This document shows, in pieces, positions 23,350 to 34,700 of a stretch of 64,000 nt of DNA. The notes under the pieces were generated by a model, which was not told the origin of the DNA, made no database searches, and saw only the letters and a program-made list of their open reading frames with translations. How positions within the stretch are numbered: position 1 is the stretch's first letter; every line of letters begins with the position of its first letter. This stretch comes from Setomelanomma holmii (lineage: Eukaryota; Ascomycota; Dothideomycetes; Pleosporales; Phaeosphaeriaceae): positions 1-64,000 of the forward strand of contig ML978288.1 in the NCBI GenBank assembly GCA_010015745.1, in the 5' to 3' direction. The translations under genes and the position numbers were made by a program.

Positions 23350-24035
23350 ATGTCCATCCGCGCCGCCCCCAAAAACGAACCCTACTTCCCCCTCTCCGGC
23401 GTCGCAAACGACGGCTGGTCCAACGCCTCTGAAGCAACAGCAACATGTTTCTGCGGCGCCGTGCAACTCGCTTTCGTACATCTCCCTCTCCCATGTCCTT
23501 CCCCTCCCCTCCCTATGAGATCCACTTCCACTAACATCTATTCCGGTTCCCTCAAACTTACTAACTAACCACACAGCCCACCCAAGGCCCCGGCCTCGTC
23601 GACATCTTCATCTGCAACTGCACCGACTGCCGCAAAATCACAGCCTCCATGTTCGCATCCAACTTCACCGTCGACGACAAGTACCTGCGCCACCTGCGCG
23701 GTCAAGAGAACTTGAAAACCTTTGGCCAAAAACACAGCATCGGCAGCGGCGAGACGATGACGAATTACTTCTGCGCAACGTGCGGGACACTCATGTATCG
23801 CGTCGGCGCAAGGTTCCCTGGCTATTCGATCTTGCGCCTCGGCACGGTGGATGATTTCAATCTCATTGAGACAAAGTTGGCGCCGAGACATGAGCAGTTT
23901 GTCAAGGATCGCGCGGGGTGGTTGGATGGTGTTAATGTCGGGAAGCTAGAAGGGGAGGTGAAGAGTGGGTTTAGGAGGAATGGTGCGATTGGGGTTGTTT
24001 ATGGGGGGAAGGAGGAGTTGGAGTTGGAGGTTTAG
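23350..24035 (+). CDS. GFA/CENP-V-fold zinc-binding protein
   Basis: Exons 23350-23475 and 23577-24035 give 194 residues. Cysteine motifs follow the glutathione-dependent formaldehyde-activating (GFA) fold: CFCGAV near residue 33, FICNCTDCRK near 53-62, and NYFCATCGTLMY near 98-109. These would bind two zinc ions. The family includes proteins that form S-hydroxymethylglutathione, though many fungal members have no proven activity. The second exon continues to a glutamate-rich C-terminus (GGKEELELEV). The function is therefore only a fold-level assignment. Confidence 0.85.
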
Positions 24036-24200
24036 AGGAGGGTTCTGGGTGGTATTGGGGGATTGGGGAGAGAAGGGATGGGATGAAGAAGTAGTGTTTT
24101 GTATGCATTGGAATAGACTGCGTTTGATTCTTACTCGCTGACTCTTGCTGTTTGATGCAAGCTTTTGTGCAACTAAGTAGAACACTGTTAATACTCTTGC

Positions 24201-25706
24201 TCAAAACTCCTTTTCCTCTTGTTTCGCTCGGCCTTTTCGATGCGGCGAGCGTGCGAAAATGTAGGAGTTACAGCTGGCCAGTGGTTGTCCCTGGCGACGG
24301 TGGTTTGTCCTTCGTCCCCTGCCACCTCGCTCACTGTCTTGTCCCCTTCCACGACCACGACCACGTCCTCTACCTCTACCTCTGCCGCTGTCGTTTGGAT
24401 CTCGGACCCATTGGTGCCCATCTTCTGCCGAAAGACCCCTGGCGGTGCGGGACGGCGGCATTTGGTCGTAGGGAGGATCGACAGGTCGAGGAGAAGAGGT
24501 TTCGCGTTTGACATTTGGCGCGCCTGCTGGAGTAGGTCGTGTGCTATCGCCCCTCTCTGGAACTTTGATCCTGTTCCACTCTGTGGATCCGTGCTTTGGT
24601 CGGAACTTCTTCAGTTTCCTGGTACGATCCTCAGATGGCTGAGTGCTCGGAGACATCAATCGAGCACGGTCCGGATGTATCATGCTCGGTGCGTCCTTGG
24701 TCTCGCTCTGGGCCACTAAAGCACTAGGAACATGCGAGTTCGGCGGGACCCCGTATTGTTCGATAGAAGGAATAAGAGTCAAGTGCTGAACATCCTCAAG
24801 GCTTGTACGACGCCGATTGCCTCCTCGATATTCGTCCCAACTGCCTTGGCTCGGCCTATAGCTATCTCTACCACCCCTATGAGGTGAACCATAACGATCA
24901 TACTCGTCCGTGTACTCGAGTGACCGTTCGTCGTGAGAGGCTAAGGAAGCTCGGCGTGGGCGATGGTCACGATCAGAGCCTCGCGAGAAAGTGCTGCGGC
25001 CGCCGCGCTTAGCTCTGCCGCGGCTGACTCCACGTGCAACACGTCCACGGCTTCGATCCGCCCTGCTGCTGTTGTGCTGATCATCATGGCGGTCATCGCA
25101 CAGTCCAGATGTACGGGCGCCATAGCTGGCAGTTCGGTTGAAGTGTTCTAGGTTTTCTGTTTCAACGGAGGGTCGCAAAGCTTTCCGCATCGTGTAGTCG
25201 AAACTGTCCAAATCGCCTCCTCGCTTACCACGCCTGCCACCACCACGAGGGGGCTCGCGTCCTCTGCCACGGCAGCCTCGGGTATGTGGTGCCTGATCGA
25301 GGCGTTCGTCGTAAGGGGCGGCAAATGGCTCGTGGCATTCGTCGTGCTCGAAACGTTCATGCCCTGGAGTCTCATGAGAAACAGCTTCCATACCATACAT
25401 CTCGAACGATCCAACGGGTCTCTCGTCGTATGTCCAAGGCGCGGACTGTTCTTCGGCTGCGTAGAAGTGACCTTCGCCAAAGGGAACGCGGTCCCATCCA
25501 TGTTGGCGTGATTGCCCATGTTCTGTATCCCTCGCTCCGGTAACAGACCCACGCGACCTCCAAGAATTGCCTTGGTTGCCGTGGGGCGCCGCAGATATAT
25601 CGCGCTGAGACTGGTCGAGAGTGGAATCACGTCCTGGTTGCGGGTTGTCTTTAGCGGTATGACATTCGCGACTTCCAGTGCCAAAAGGTGTAGAATCCCG
25701 GTCCAT
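24201..25706 (-). CDS. RG-rich, low-complexity protein of unknown function
   Basis: A long open frame rich in arginine, glycine, aspartate and serine ends at 24201 with several RG clusters (GRGRGRGRGRGRG). The first in-frame ATG is at 25706 (MDRDSTPFG), but the frame stays open and protein-like back to about 25883 (PETVDQTEWPSKHF, LSYWEKFWKRKQELEG), just after an acceptor-like AAATAG. A short first exon close to the 3' end of the cyclin gene is therefore likely, but I could not fix it. RG-rich proteins often bind RNA or G-rich nucleic acid; nothing more can be said. Near 24230-24300 a second minus frame (ARRIEKAERNKRKRS) also looks coding, so the C-terminus may be altered by an unseen intron. 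Confidence 0.55.
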   Translation of the reverse strand: MDRDSTPFGTGSRECHTAKDNPQPGRDSTLDQSQRDISAAPHGNQGNSWRSRGSVTGARDTEHGQSRQHGWDRVPFGEGHFYAAEEQSAPWTYDERPVGSFEMYGMEAVSHETPGHERFEHDECHEPFAAPYDERLDQAPHTRGCRGRGREPPRGGGRRGKRGGDLDSFDYTMRKALRPSVETENLEHFNRTASYGARTSGLCDDRHDDQHNSSRADRSRGRVARGVSRGRAKRGGRSTFSRGSDRDHRPRRASLASHDERSLEYTDEYDRYGSPHRGGRDSYRPSQGSWDEYRGGNRRRTSLEDVQHLTLIPSIEQYGVPPNSHVPSALVAQSETKDAPSMIHPDRARLMSPSTQPSEDRTRKLKKFRPKHGSTEWNRIKVPERGDSTRPTPAGAPNVKRETSSPRPVDPPYDQMPPSRTARGLSAEDGHQWVRDPNDSGRGRGRGRGRGRGRGQDSERGGRGRRTNHRRQGQPLASCNSYIFARSPHRKGRAKQEEKEF

Positions 25707-25974
25707 GCATCGAGGCTGGTATCCCTCAGCATCTTGAGGTCCTTCGAGTTCCTGTTTCCGCTTCCAGAATTTCTCCCAATATGACAACCCAGATGTGCTC
25801 TTAGCGAAATGCTTCGACGGCCATTCAGTTTGGTCAACAGTTTCTGGGCTGGCCTGCCACTCCTGTCTATGCGGAGAGTCCTGGTGTATCTATTTAGCTA
25901 GATCCTGGAAGTGGCCAACGGTCCGGTCAAACAAAGCAAACAACAAAGATTCAGACGCAAAGCACATTTTTTAC

Positions 25975-27224
25975 TCAACGCACTCTAGGTCTCTTTTCTT
26001 CTGGCCGAATGTCGTTCGGCACCTCGACTTCATATTCCTCTTCCTCAATCTTGTGGTACTTCTCCACCTCATCTCGTTCGTCGCGAGCGCGGGCTGCATC
26101 AAGCATGAACCTAACAGTACCATCCTGACCGCGCACGCCAATGGCAGAAGTAGGTGGTTGGGCGTTCCCTGGAGACACGGTGCTGGGTGTGACTGGTGTG
26201 AGTGGACTCGTCGGATCGAGGCCATTGCGAAGCTTGGCCCCATTTGTGCCAGCAGGAGTGTCAGAAGTCGCTTCTGAGGCATATAGTGCGTAGCGAGGGA
26301 TTTTGGCATCCGAGGCCTCCTGATTGAGACCAATGCGAATGTTGATGAACGCCTCTAGCGTGTAGAGGGGCCCGACAGCTGTCAAACCACGGTGATGGGT
26401 GTAGAGGTCCAGTAAATCCAGCAGCGTCTCCATCACCGCAGCTCTGCTTGTAGCCCACTTGCTATATCTTATGATGCCGGTGTCTACAAGTGTCGTGGCG
26501 TCCATCTCGTGTAGTCGCGCCGCGAGCTCGAGGCAGGCTATAGCAAGCGTGGGCGTCGATTGCTTGAGTGGGGCGAATGTCCTGTACATGTCGATGCTAA
26601 GGTTCCACGCCGTCTTGGCCACGTTGTTCTGGTCGAATCTGAGTGCACGTCCAACCTTCACCATGAGCTTCTGCGGGTATCGATTACGGAAGTCGAAGCC
26701 GGCGCTTTCGAGCATGAGACGTTCCAGCCCAATGATGAGCTTGGAATGGTTTTCAAAGCGCTGCCAATTGTCAGCCTCCAGTAGTTTCCAAGTCTCTCTG
26801 CAATGCTCACCGGATCATCGCTGCTTAAGCTCTCGCCAGGGCCAACTTTAAGGTTCCAGTTTGCGCAAAGAATCTCACGGCTCTTCTTCAGCGTGTCTTC
26901 AATCTTGCAAGCCGTGAAGAGCGCAGCAGCACTTGCATCCGCCCAGTTGTACTCATTGTCCGAGTGGAGTAGTCTGAACTTATGATAGTATATGACGGCG
27001 GTGTTGAAGGTGCGAATCGGCAGATGCAGGGCGCGGCGCACTTGGTCGATCCATGCGACTCCCTGGAGACGTACGGCGTCCTCCTTCGCGTCGCTCATAT
27101 TGATGTCTGCTAGGCATTTCTGAATGCGCGATTGCAAGATGTAGGGCTTCGCGATTTCGATGTACGATGGGTGCGGGCCTACGCGCTCTCGATCGCGATC
27201 CGAGGGAGAAATAACAGGCGCCAT
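25975..27224 (-). CDS. CTK2: Cyclin subunit of the CTD kinase, Ctk2-like
   Basis: Exons 27224-26811 and 26760-25975 join in phase (399 residues). The N-terminus (HPSYIEIAKPYILQSRIQKCL) and the first cyclin box (GVAWIDQVRRALHLPIRTFN, then ACKIEDTLKKSREIL) match fungal Ctk2, the cyclin partner in the CTDK-I complex. This nuclear kinase phosphorylates serine 2 of the RNA polymerase II C-terminal repeat. A second cyclin fold follows the intron (ESAGFDFRNRYPQKLM ... ACLELAARLHEMD). The C-terminus is acidic and ends EEKRPRVR. The start is the ATG at 27224; the frame is open further upstream but without an ATG. Confidence 0.85.
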
Positions 27225-27924
27225 GGCGAGCGCAGTAGCGTGCGTCTCCGAAGTGGGAGGTTGAAGCAATGGCGAGCCGAAGGTGCAGTAGGTGCTTGAT
27301 GTTTTGTGCAACGCTACGCTGATTAAGAGCTGCGGCAGAGGCGCGCGATGCAGGACTCTGGGCGGACCGGGAATCACGCAAGTAGCCGCGGCGTGACGTG
27401 GTTTGGAGAATTGCAGCAGCGCTGGGTTGTGGAGTTAATGAATACAAAAGTTCCGTCACCGTGGTCATAGCTTCCATGCACCATGCATGTCTTGGCGCGT
27501 TGTATCTGTGGATGTCTCACATGCACATGCCAAAGTTGCAGTACTATTGGCTGAGCTGCTATTGGGTCCACCCATGGAGCCATATATGTGCCACGTAGTT
27601 TAGTGTTTGTGGGATTAGATCGTATCATTTGAAGCTTCACTTCATTCCTGCCATTACACCTGTTCCCACCCAATATCTCCCAATGCATTGATCTTCATCA
27701 CCGCCCACGGTGGGCTTACTTTCCTGTTTGGACCTCCATAGTCCAAACCACAGGCAACTTCTGCCGAAGCACCAAGCCTATAATTATTCTAAGAGTGAAG
27801 GATGGGTATTCCCCTGTCCTCGACGAAGGATCAATATTTTAAACTCCAAACCACAGATGCAAATGCAGGAATCGCTAAGAAGGTGCGCGACAACTCGCGA
27901 CGAAGAAGTATAGACAGCCCTTGT
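27225..27924. other. Intergenic between CTK2 and ERG5
   Basis: About 0.7 kb between two minus-strand genes: the CTK2 promoter and the ERG5 3' end. A minus frame at 27374-27688 has no recognisable motif. Confidence 0.45.
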
Positions 27925-29682
27925 CTATGATGTTCGGTCCTTGAATGTGAGGAAGCAATCATCCTGTGTTTGGTCAGTATGCAAAGATGATATTTCTCTG
28001 AATGTAGTTGGCTTACCATAGGGAAAATAGTGGCGAACACCTTGATCACCTCACTCTTGTCCGTGACCTTGTGGTCCCAGTCAAGCATCATGCTAGCCTT
28101 GCCAATCATAAGCATCAGGTTAGCCTGTGCGTATGTCTGACCAAGGCAGTAATGTGGGCCGGTGCCGAACACGAGCCAGTTCTTCGACTGCTGATCGGCA
28201 TCTCCTGTGATCCATCGCTCGGGCTCGAATGAGTCAGGATTGGGGTAGGCTTCGGCATCGTGGAGCGCCATGTATGTTGTAGGGATGACCATGGAGCCCT
28301 TCTTGACAGTGTAGTCGGGAGTAATGGGAAAGTCCTTCTTGGCGAGATAGGGCACCATGATGACTGGTGGGCGGTAACGGAGCGTCTCCTTGACGACAGC
28401 GCGAGTCCATTGCAGCTTCTCAATTGCATCGAGTGAGAGGGGAGCGTGAATATCGCCATTTCGTGCCTGAATATTCTCCTGACGGACTTTGTCCAAAAAC
28501 TCGGGTCGGTCAGCCATGATCTGGAAGAGCCAGGTTGCGGCGGATGAGGTAGCGTCCTGCGAAGCGAAGAGGAAAGTGAAGATGGTCATGGAGATCTCAA
28601 GGTCACTGAACCAGCGGATGACGGTGGAAGGCTTCTCCGAGTCATCGACCTTCTCGCCTGCCTCGATCCTCTTGCGGTACTTTTCGGACTGGATCATGTT
28701 GTCGACCCAGAAGTCAAGAATGCACTCCTTCTTGCCTCCCGCAGCCATTCGGACCTTGGCCTTCGCAGCGCACTTTGAAAATTCCTCCAAGACCATATCA
28801 GCGGACTTCTTGCCATACCAGCTCTTGGTAAACGGCAGAATAATCGGGAAGTTGACGAGCTCGAGCGCGGCGGTGATGAGGTAGTAGTCGTCCGCAATCT
28901 TCTTCACGGAAGCGTCCGAGCAGTAGTGGCCAACGAAGGTCCTGCAGCTCACAGCAGTGATCAAGAAGCGGAACTCCTGCATCCACGGAACGTGCTTGCC
29001 CTCATTCTCGACCTGCGAGAGGTTCACCCACTTCTTAAAGTAGTTGTTGTAGATCTCCTCCTGGCCTGGCAGATATTGTTCAAGAGCCTGGCGTGTGAAG
29101 AGACTGTTGAGGCCCTTGCGATAGTCTACGTGGGCACGGCCATCGAGGAATACCCAGTTCTCGGGGCGAAGGAGCTTGTAGGCGGCATCGACGACGCAAG
29201 GCTTGACAAAAGAAGGCGAGTTGAAAATCTTGCGGGCCATGTCGCGGGTCGAGGCGATGACAACGAATCTATTGCGCGCATTAGCATGATACTCGCGACG
29301 CAGCGAAGAGTAGGGCATACTTGTGGAAGACGGAGACACAGCTGAGGGGACCTGAGGCCCATTTTGCGTGGTACTTGGTGAAATCGGGCCTAACAGAATC
29401 CAGGAAAGGTCCAATGAATGGTGCCTTCCATGTAGGACCAACGATTGAGCCCTTTCGGTAGACATACATGACTGTGGACGATCAGCAGAGGCCGGCGCAA
29501 AAAATCACAGGAGACATACACTGGTCGTATGCGACCGCCAGGACCAAGAGCGTGAGAAGCAACCGTCCGATGCTGAAGCCGTCGATGACGGCGGAGAGTA
29601 CGCTGTTGGTGTGGAGGTGCGTGATCATATGCGCAACCTTAGCATCTGCCGTGGGCGAGACGAAACTCGCGTTGACCGCCAT
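27925..29682 (-). CDS. ERG5: Sterol C-22 desaturase, cytochrome P450 CYP61
   Basis: Four exons (29682-29520, 29471-29321, 29268-28017, 27963-27925) give 534 residues. An N-terminal membrane anchor (GRLLLTLLVLAVAYDQ) is followed by GPTWKAPFIGPFLDS, a CYP61 hallmark. P450 motifs are FASQDATSSAATW (I helix), KETLRYRP (ExxR), PERW, and the haem loop FGTGPHYCLGQ with its cysteine ligand. The enzyme makes the C22-23 double bond of ergosterol in the endoplasmic reticulum. The last exon codes for 12 residues only (DDCFLTFKDRTS). All three introns are about 48-53 bp and in phase. Nothing is missing, so the gene looks functional. Confidence 0.96.
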
Positions 29683-30760
29683 CTTGAGGTTCTAGGAAAT
29701 TGCGCGGCGCGATAGGATGAAGGACGGAGGAGAGAGCGCGAGTGTCGCGGCAAGAGGGTGGTAGAACAGCCTAGAAGTTATCAATCGAGAAGTTTTGACC
29801 AAGCGGAGACGGACATACGAAGAGAAAAGGGTCTTTAATTGCACAAATGCATCTTGGCCACTGCGAGTGATGTGATTGAACTTTCAGACCCTCCTTTTGC
29901 AGCGCGCTAGTACCAACTCGTACTAAACCCCGATTTCTCGGGTAGCGGATTCTTGTGTCCCGCTGGGCGTTGAATCGTGCCATGGGTGCAGAGCGGATGC
30001 CCTCGGCTGCTCACACGAGATCTTCGATGCGGGAATAAGAAGATTTCGAGGAGGACGATGAGGCTGCAAACGTCGTTTCGAAGCACTCGAGCCGCATGCT
30101 TAGGGTTTGCACTTGTCTCAGATCCTCGCGCCGCCACGATGGTTCAGGTACACCAATCGGCTTGCACGTCCGCCCGACGTGCCTGACTTTATCGTGGTTC
30201 GCAAATCGCATGTTGATCACCTCACATTATGCGTGAGATTGTCACCACCCTAGCGTGCAAACGACCGAGCTTCGCAATCTTGCGTGTACGCTTAGCTAAG
30301 AATTTCACGATGTGCAGGGCAAGTTCACATCCGTCAGAGAAGCCTGGCTATGCTGAAGGGATTGATTGCGATGCCTAGTAGCTAATGGCGTATGTTCCTG
30401 AAACTATATGGGGCTGTCCGAAGGATTGGTATGAGGAAATGGCACGACATGTCCACTGAGGCGCTACCGCACCGCCCTTTGGGCAGTCCCTGAAAGCATC
30501 TCTGTGGTGATTTTGGTGTAGGAATGTGTCAAGGCATCTAGAAGTCCCGGTCCCTCTTGGAATCGGGCGGAGACTCCAGGTGATTTGGCGCGTTGACGTC
30601 GGAGGCCATTATTGTGTGATGAAAACAAGTGCAACAAATGCTGACAACATGCATGACTCACTAAACAGCAAACCAATGTTATTACTTATAATTCCCTCCT
30701 AAAGCCCTGAATTGTCTTACAACACATGAAATGACGATGCGATCAGCATCTATCTCACAA
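29683..30760. other. Intergenic region, about 1.1 kb
   Basis: This lies between the ERG5 start and the stop of the ankyrin-CorA gene, both on the minus strand. Short minus-strand frames (29771-30220, 30464-30676) lack motifs. I see nothing beyond the ERG5 promoter. Confidence 0.4.
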
Positions 30761-33700
30761 TTACTTTGGTAAAGTCGGTTGCTCTGTCTTCAAAAGGTGA
30801 CTGAGTGATATTGAGCCATCAGACCGTTGTCGAAACAGCTCACCGAGGTACCGTTCAACCATTTTCTCAACCTAGGCACTAGTTTAGTGTGTGTATGCTA
30901 GACGTGGGCCTTGAAAAGGATATCAACTCACATGGCTATACTTGAAGAGAAGCCACACTACAACAGTGCGAGTCAAACTGCCTCCACTAAAGAGCAAGTA
31001 CCAACGCCAATCTGGGTTGGGATCTAGTATGTCTACGTTCATACCGAACAGGCTCTATCAGTAGCGATTCTTCATTAGCTCGGGCGTGCAATAACAGGGA
31101 CTTGGAGATAATTACCGAGACAAACATGGCAGGCAAGAATATAAACTGAGTATGATATGTAAGCTCAGAACCAGAAGTGTGTGCCAACCGAGTCATACCG
31201 TAACCCAGCTAAGCCGCTTCATGCTGGTGGCGATACTGGTAGATCTGTGGGCTTCGTTTATCGATACCCAGACAAATTCCTGCTTCAGATCAGCTAACAA
31301 AGTAATTGAAAGGTTCCGAGTATACGAACGAATTGTAGAAGGTCTTTGACTGTTTGGTCCAATTGCCTGATTTGTTTACCGACATCATCACCAAGCCGAT
31401 CTATTGCTAACTGCATAGTCCTCGAACCCTTGTCTTAGTTGTAGCTGCGGCAATACTCCACAACAAAGGTCTGAGCTGCTTGAGTTTGGCCTCTCAAGAC
31501 GCTTCGAAGCTTGGCACATTCTTGTGCGTCTTCAGCTAGGCGATGTATAAGTTCAACACTATTGCCTCTGGCGCGCAATTGATCGAGACGCTATATTAAA
31601 GCACACCGCGTGGTTAGCGAAGCTCATGCTTGTCAATGACCAAGACCTTCTACTCACGCGTTGAGACAAGCGCTCTTTGGCTGTGGCGCATAGCTAAAGC
31701 CGCTTTTCCCTCAAATTTCCGACGAAAAGAGCAAAGAAGTCAGACCCATCGTCCGGTAACCAGCCATATGGGAGCGTGCTGTAATGATCTATTGACTTCC
31801 AGCACGACCCACCTTTTGGTTTCGAAGGACGTTTCATTGTCCAAGCGATCGCGTGTTCGCTTCAGTAACATACTACAGAAGACCCGTCGTCTGCCGCACC
31901 TCGGTTTTGTGGGAAAGAACCAACAACGAAGATGCTGTCATGGCCGCTGTAAGTGTGCACTTTGTGAAAGATCCTCGATTCCTCATATTCACGATCGTCT
32001 TTTGGGTTCCAGACCAGACATCTCGACCACGAAGAATAATCCGTAAAAAGCCTGGTTGTTTATCAGTCATGCTGCCCCCGGTGCAAGAATCTTGGTACAC
32101 TTACGACAGACGCCTGCTTGGTTCCGGTTGGATCGACAGATTGACGGGCCGTTCTTTCGCGAATGATACGGACTTCCCTTTGTGGGACGTGTGCGAAAGT
32201 TCTACTACCACATCCGGTACTTCCTGATTATACGCATTGAGCCAATCTGCCAACATGGTGTCTGTTGTCAGCGCGGAATGCTCCAGAAGCAACCGAATGA
32301 GGCCTTGATGCTTACGATCAAGCGCTATCTGAAGCGGAGTTTTGCCATTGCCGTCCTTACAGTCAATATTTGCCTCCCAACGCATAAGTTCCTGTGCTAT
32401 GTCGACGTGGCCTGACAGCGCTGCAGTATGCAAAGGTGTTCGGCCGTGCATATCCTTGCTGTCGACATTGATTCTTCCACTTTTCAGTAGTGATTGGAGA
32501 GAGGCAAGGCGTCCTTCGTGAACCAACAGACGCAGGGTAATTCTATCTTTCTTAATGAGCAAGTCAGTTATTGCCCAATTTCCATTCTCAATAGCGTGTG
32601 ACAGTGGTGTGTGTTTGTCCATGTCCATAGACTCTAGGTCAACTTCGTGTTTCGCGAGTAGTGATTCGACAACTGCTTTATGCCCGGAGTCTGCAGTCCA
32701 CCATAAAGGTGTTCGACCGTGTTTGTCGCGGGAGTTTGCATGCACACTGCTTTGCTCGAGCAACATTTTCACCAGCGCCTGGTGACCCTCTCCTGCAGCC
32801 TGTGACAAAGGCGTCCGCCCATCGTCGTCCTTGCAGTCCGGGTCGATGCTTTCATGTTCTAGCAGCCGCTTTACGACAAATTTCAGCCCATTTTTTGCAG
32901 CCCTGGACAACGGTGTACGGCCTTTATTGTCTTTGGACTCAATAAGACGGACGCAGTTTCTATGCTGAAGTAAAAGATCGATTACGCTGGATGACCAAGC
33001 AATCGTGGATCCGAAGCATTTGATAGCCCATGACAGCGGCGTTCGTCCTTCATTGTCCCTAGAATTAGGATCGACGCAGGGTTGTCTCAGTAGCAGTTTC
33101 ACTACTTCCAACGCTTGGTGCTCGCCGTTCCAACGTGTTACAGCATAGGACAAAGGTGTCCTGTCACCTATATCTCTAGACTCTGGATTGACACCAGCTT
33201 GATCGATCAGCATCTTTACCACATGCTCATGCCCTCCACCTGCAGCTCGAGATAGCGGTGTCCGGCCGTAATTATCTGAAGAGTCCGGGTCGATTCGATC
33301 GTGCGTGAGCAGCAGCTCTACCAACTGTTCACACCCATGTTCTGCAGCATGTGATAATAATGTTCGACCCTCATGATCTGGCAGTTTGGATTAACTCTTT
33401 TACATGTAAGCATCCACTTTGCCACCATAAATTGCCTTGAAGATGTGGCCCAGAGAAGTCTTGGATCCCGTAGGTGACCTTCTGAAGCCCACCGTAGTGG
33501 CGTTCGGCCGTGGTCGTCCTTGGAGTCCGGGTCGGCGCTTCCGCTCTTGATCAGCATCTTTACCACAGCGGCGTCCGACCGTTGTTATCCGCGGCGTCTG
33601 CATCGGCCTCTCTGTTAAGCAGCAGCCCTACCACTTCCTCATGTCCATGCTCTGCGGCATGTGACAAGGCCGTTTGACCACGGCGATCCTTAGCGTCTCG

Positions 33701-33841
33701 ATCGACTGACTCCTGCTCAAGTAATAGCCTTACTTCCTCATCATTCCCATCCCCAGCGGCTCGCGATAAAGCGCTTAGGCTATCGTCATGCGCAAGATAT
33801 GGGCCTGGCCACCGATTTTTCTTCTTTCTCCCCACCATCAT
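30761..33841 (-). pseudogene. Ankyrin-repeat protein with C-terminal CorA-like membrane domain, frame-broken
   Basis: About a dozen ankyrin repeats (GRTPLSRAAGGGHEHVVKML type) run from 33841 to about 32150. Downstream, small exons join in phase: 31590-31462, 31410-31330, 31279-31199, 31145-31116, 31054-30932 and 30871-30761. They encode a helix (EFVWVSINEAHRSTS) and two membrane segments, FIFLPAMFVSSLFGMNV and WRWYLLFSGGSL...VVVWLLFKY. The GMN motif and topology match the fungal ankyrin/CorA-like family. Two breaks interrupt the repeats. Near 33560 a repeat ends at a stop and the next resumes in another frame with most of a repeat missing; near 33378 one base is lost or gained. Exons between 32100 and 31658 are unresolved. 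The start at 33841 is uncertain. This is a decaying gene or one with assembly errors. Confidence 0.65.
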
Positions 33842-34700
33842 TCCTGGATGAGGATACGAAAGCGATAGTGTTGTACACGAATCTTTTCAGCGATCTGTGG
33901 GTTGCCGTCCATATAGCTTTGTTTGCGCGACGAGTGAGCCGTGCTAGCTGTCTAGGCGACAGCGTGTTCATGCACCAACTTGGCCCCACTGTTGCCAGGG
34001 ATCATGCAATTGATTTACTATACGCTTTTCTATTGGACGATGTCTCACTGCTGCCTCAAAGCAACGCCTCTCGCATGTGACCGTGTCAGCGGGCAAGCGT
34101 ACGCCATATCGCCTTGAAACCTGGCTTGATAAGCTTGCAGCCAAGCGCCACAGAGGCTGCTGAGGGGTGGAAATTGCGCAGTGTGCAAGGACCGGAAAGC
34201 CGATTTTGCACATGAGCATACTGCCAATAGTTCGCAACATGAAAAGTATTGCATCGGGTCAAAGTTGTGGTTGGCCAATCTGGCGCACTGCCTTTGAATA
34301 GCCTATCGTTCGCTTGGTCGCTCGACCGACAGTGCTGAGAGAATTTTCTGGTGGAAGGCGCCGATACACCCTTCTATAGTGCCTGTCTCATTGTAACCTC
34401 GTGTGACTTTCGATGGCTGAACGGGTGGATAATGCGCATGCCTGGGGCAGGTGGAGCCATAAACTTGACGCTTCGATTGGACCTCTATATGCATGTGTTG
34501 CAAACGCTCGTCCATGGCTGTAGACTGTTTGACGTATGCCATTGACCTCGTGAGTATTCTGAAAGGGTACGAAGGAACCTCAAGCATCGAGCGCAGCGGC
34601 CCTGTCAACTTCATCACTAGCGTGCCCCACATTATTTCGACGCGTCAACGCGTAACACGAAGTCACCTGTGTGGAACATTCAGCACTGATATGGGTTGAC
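33842..34700. other. Divergent intergenic region
   Basis: About 0.86 kb between the ankyrin-CorA gene (minus) and PMS1 (plus). A minus frame at 33786-33989 runs into the ankyrin N-terminus in another frame and could be lost 5' coding sequence of that gene; I cannot confirm it. No other gene is supported. Confidence 0.4.

Noticed and set aside
30987..31196. 69-codon minus-strand frame as a stand-alone small gene
   Set aside because: Its only meaningful part (FIFLPAMFVS) is a 30-nt exon of the ankyrin-CorA gene; the rest reads through introns.
34691..34699. ATG upstream of the PMS1 start
   Set aside because: It meets a stop after two codons and cannot be the start of PMS1.
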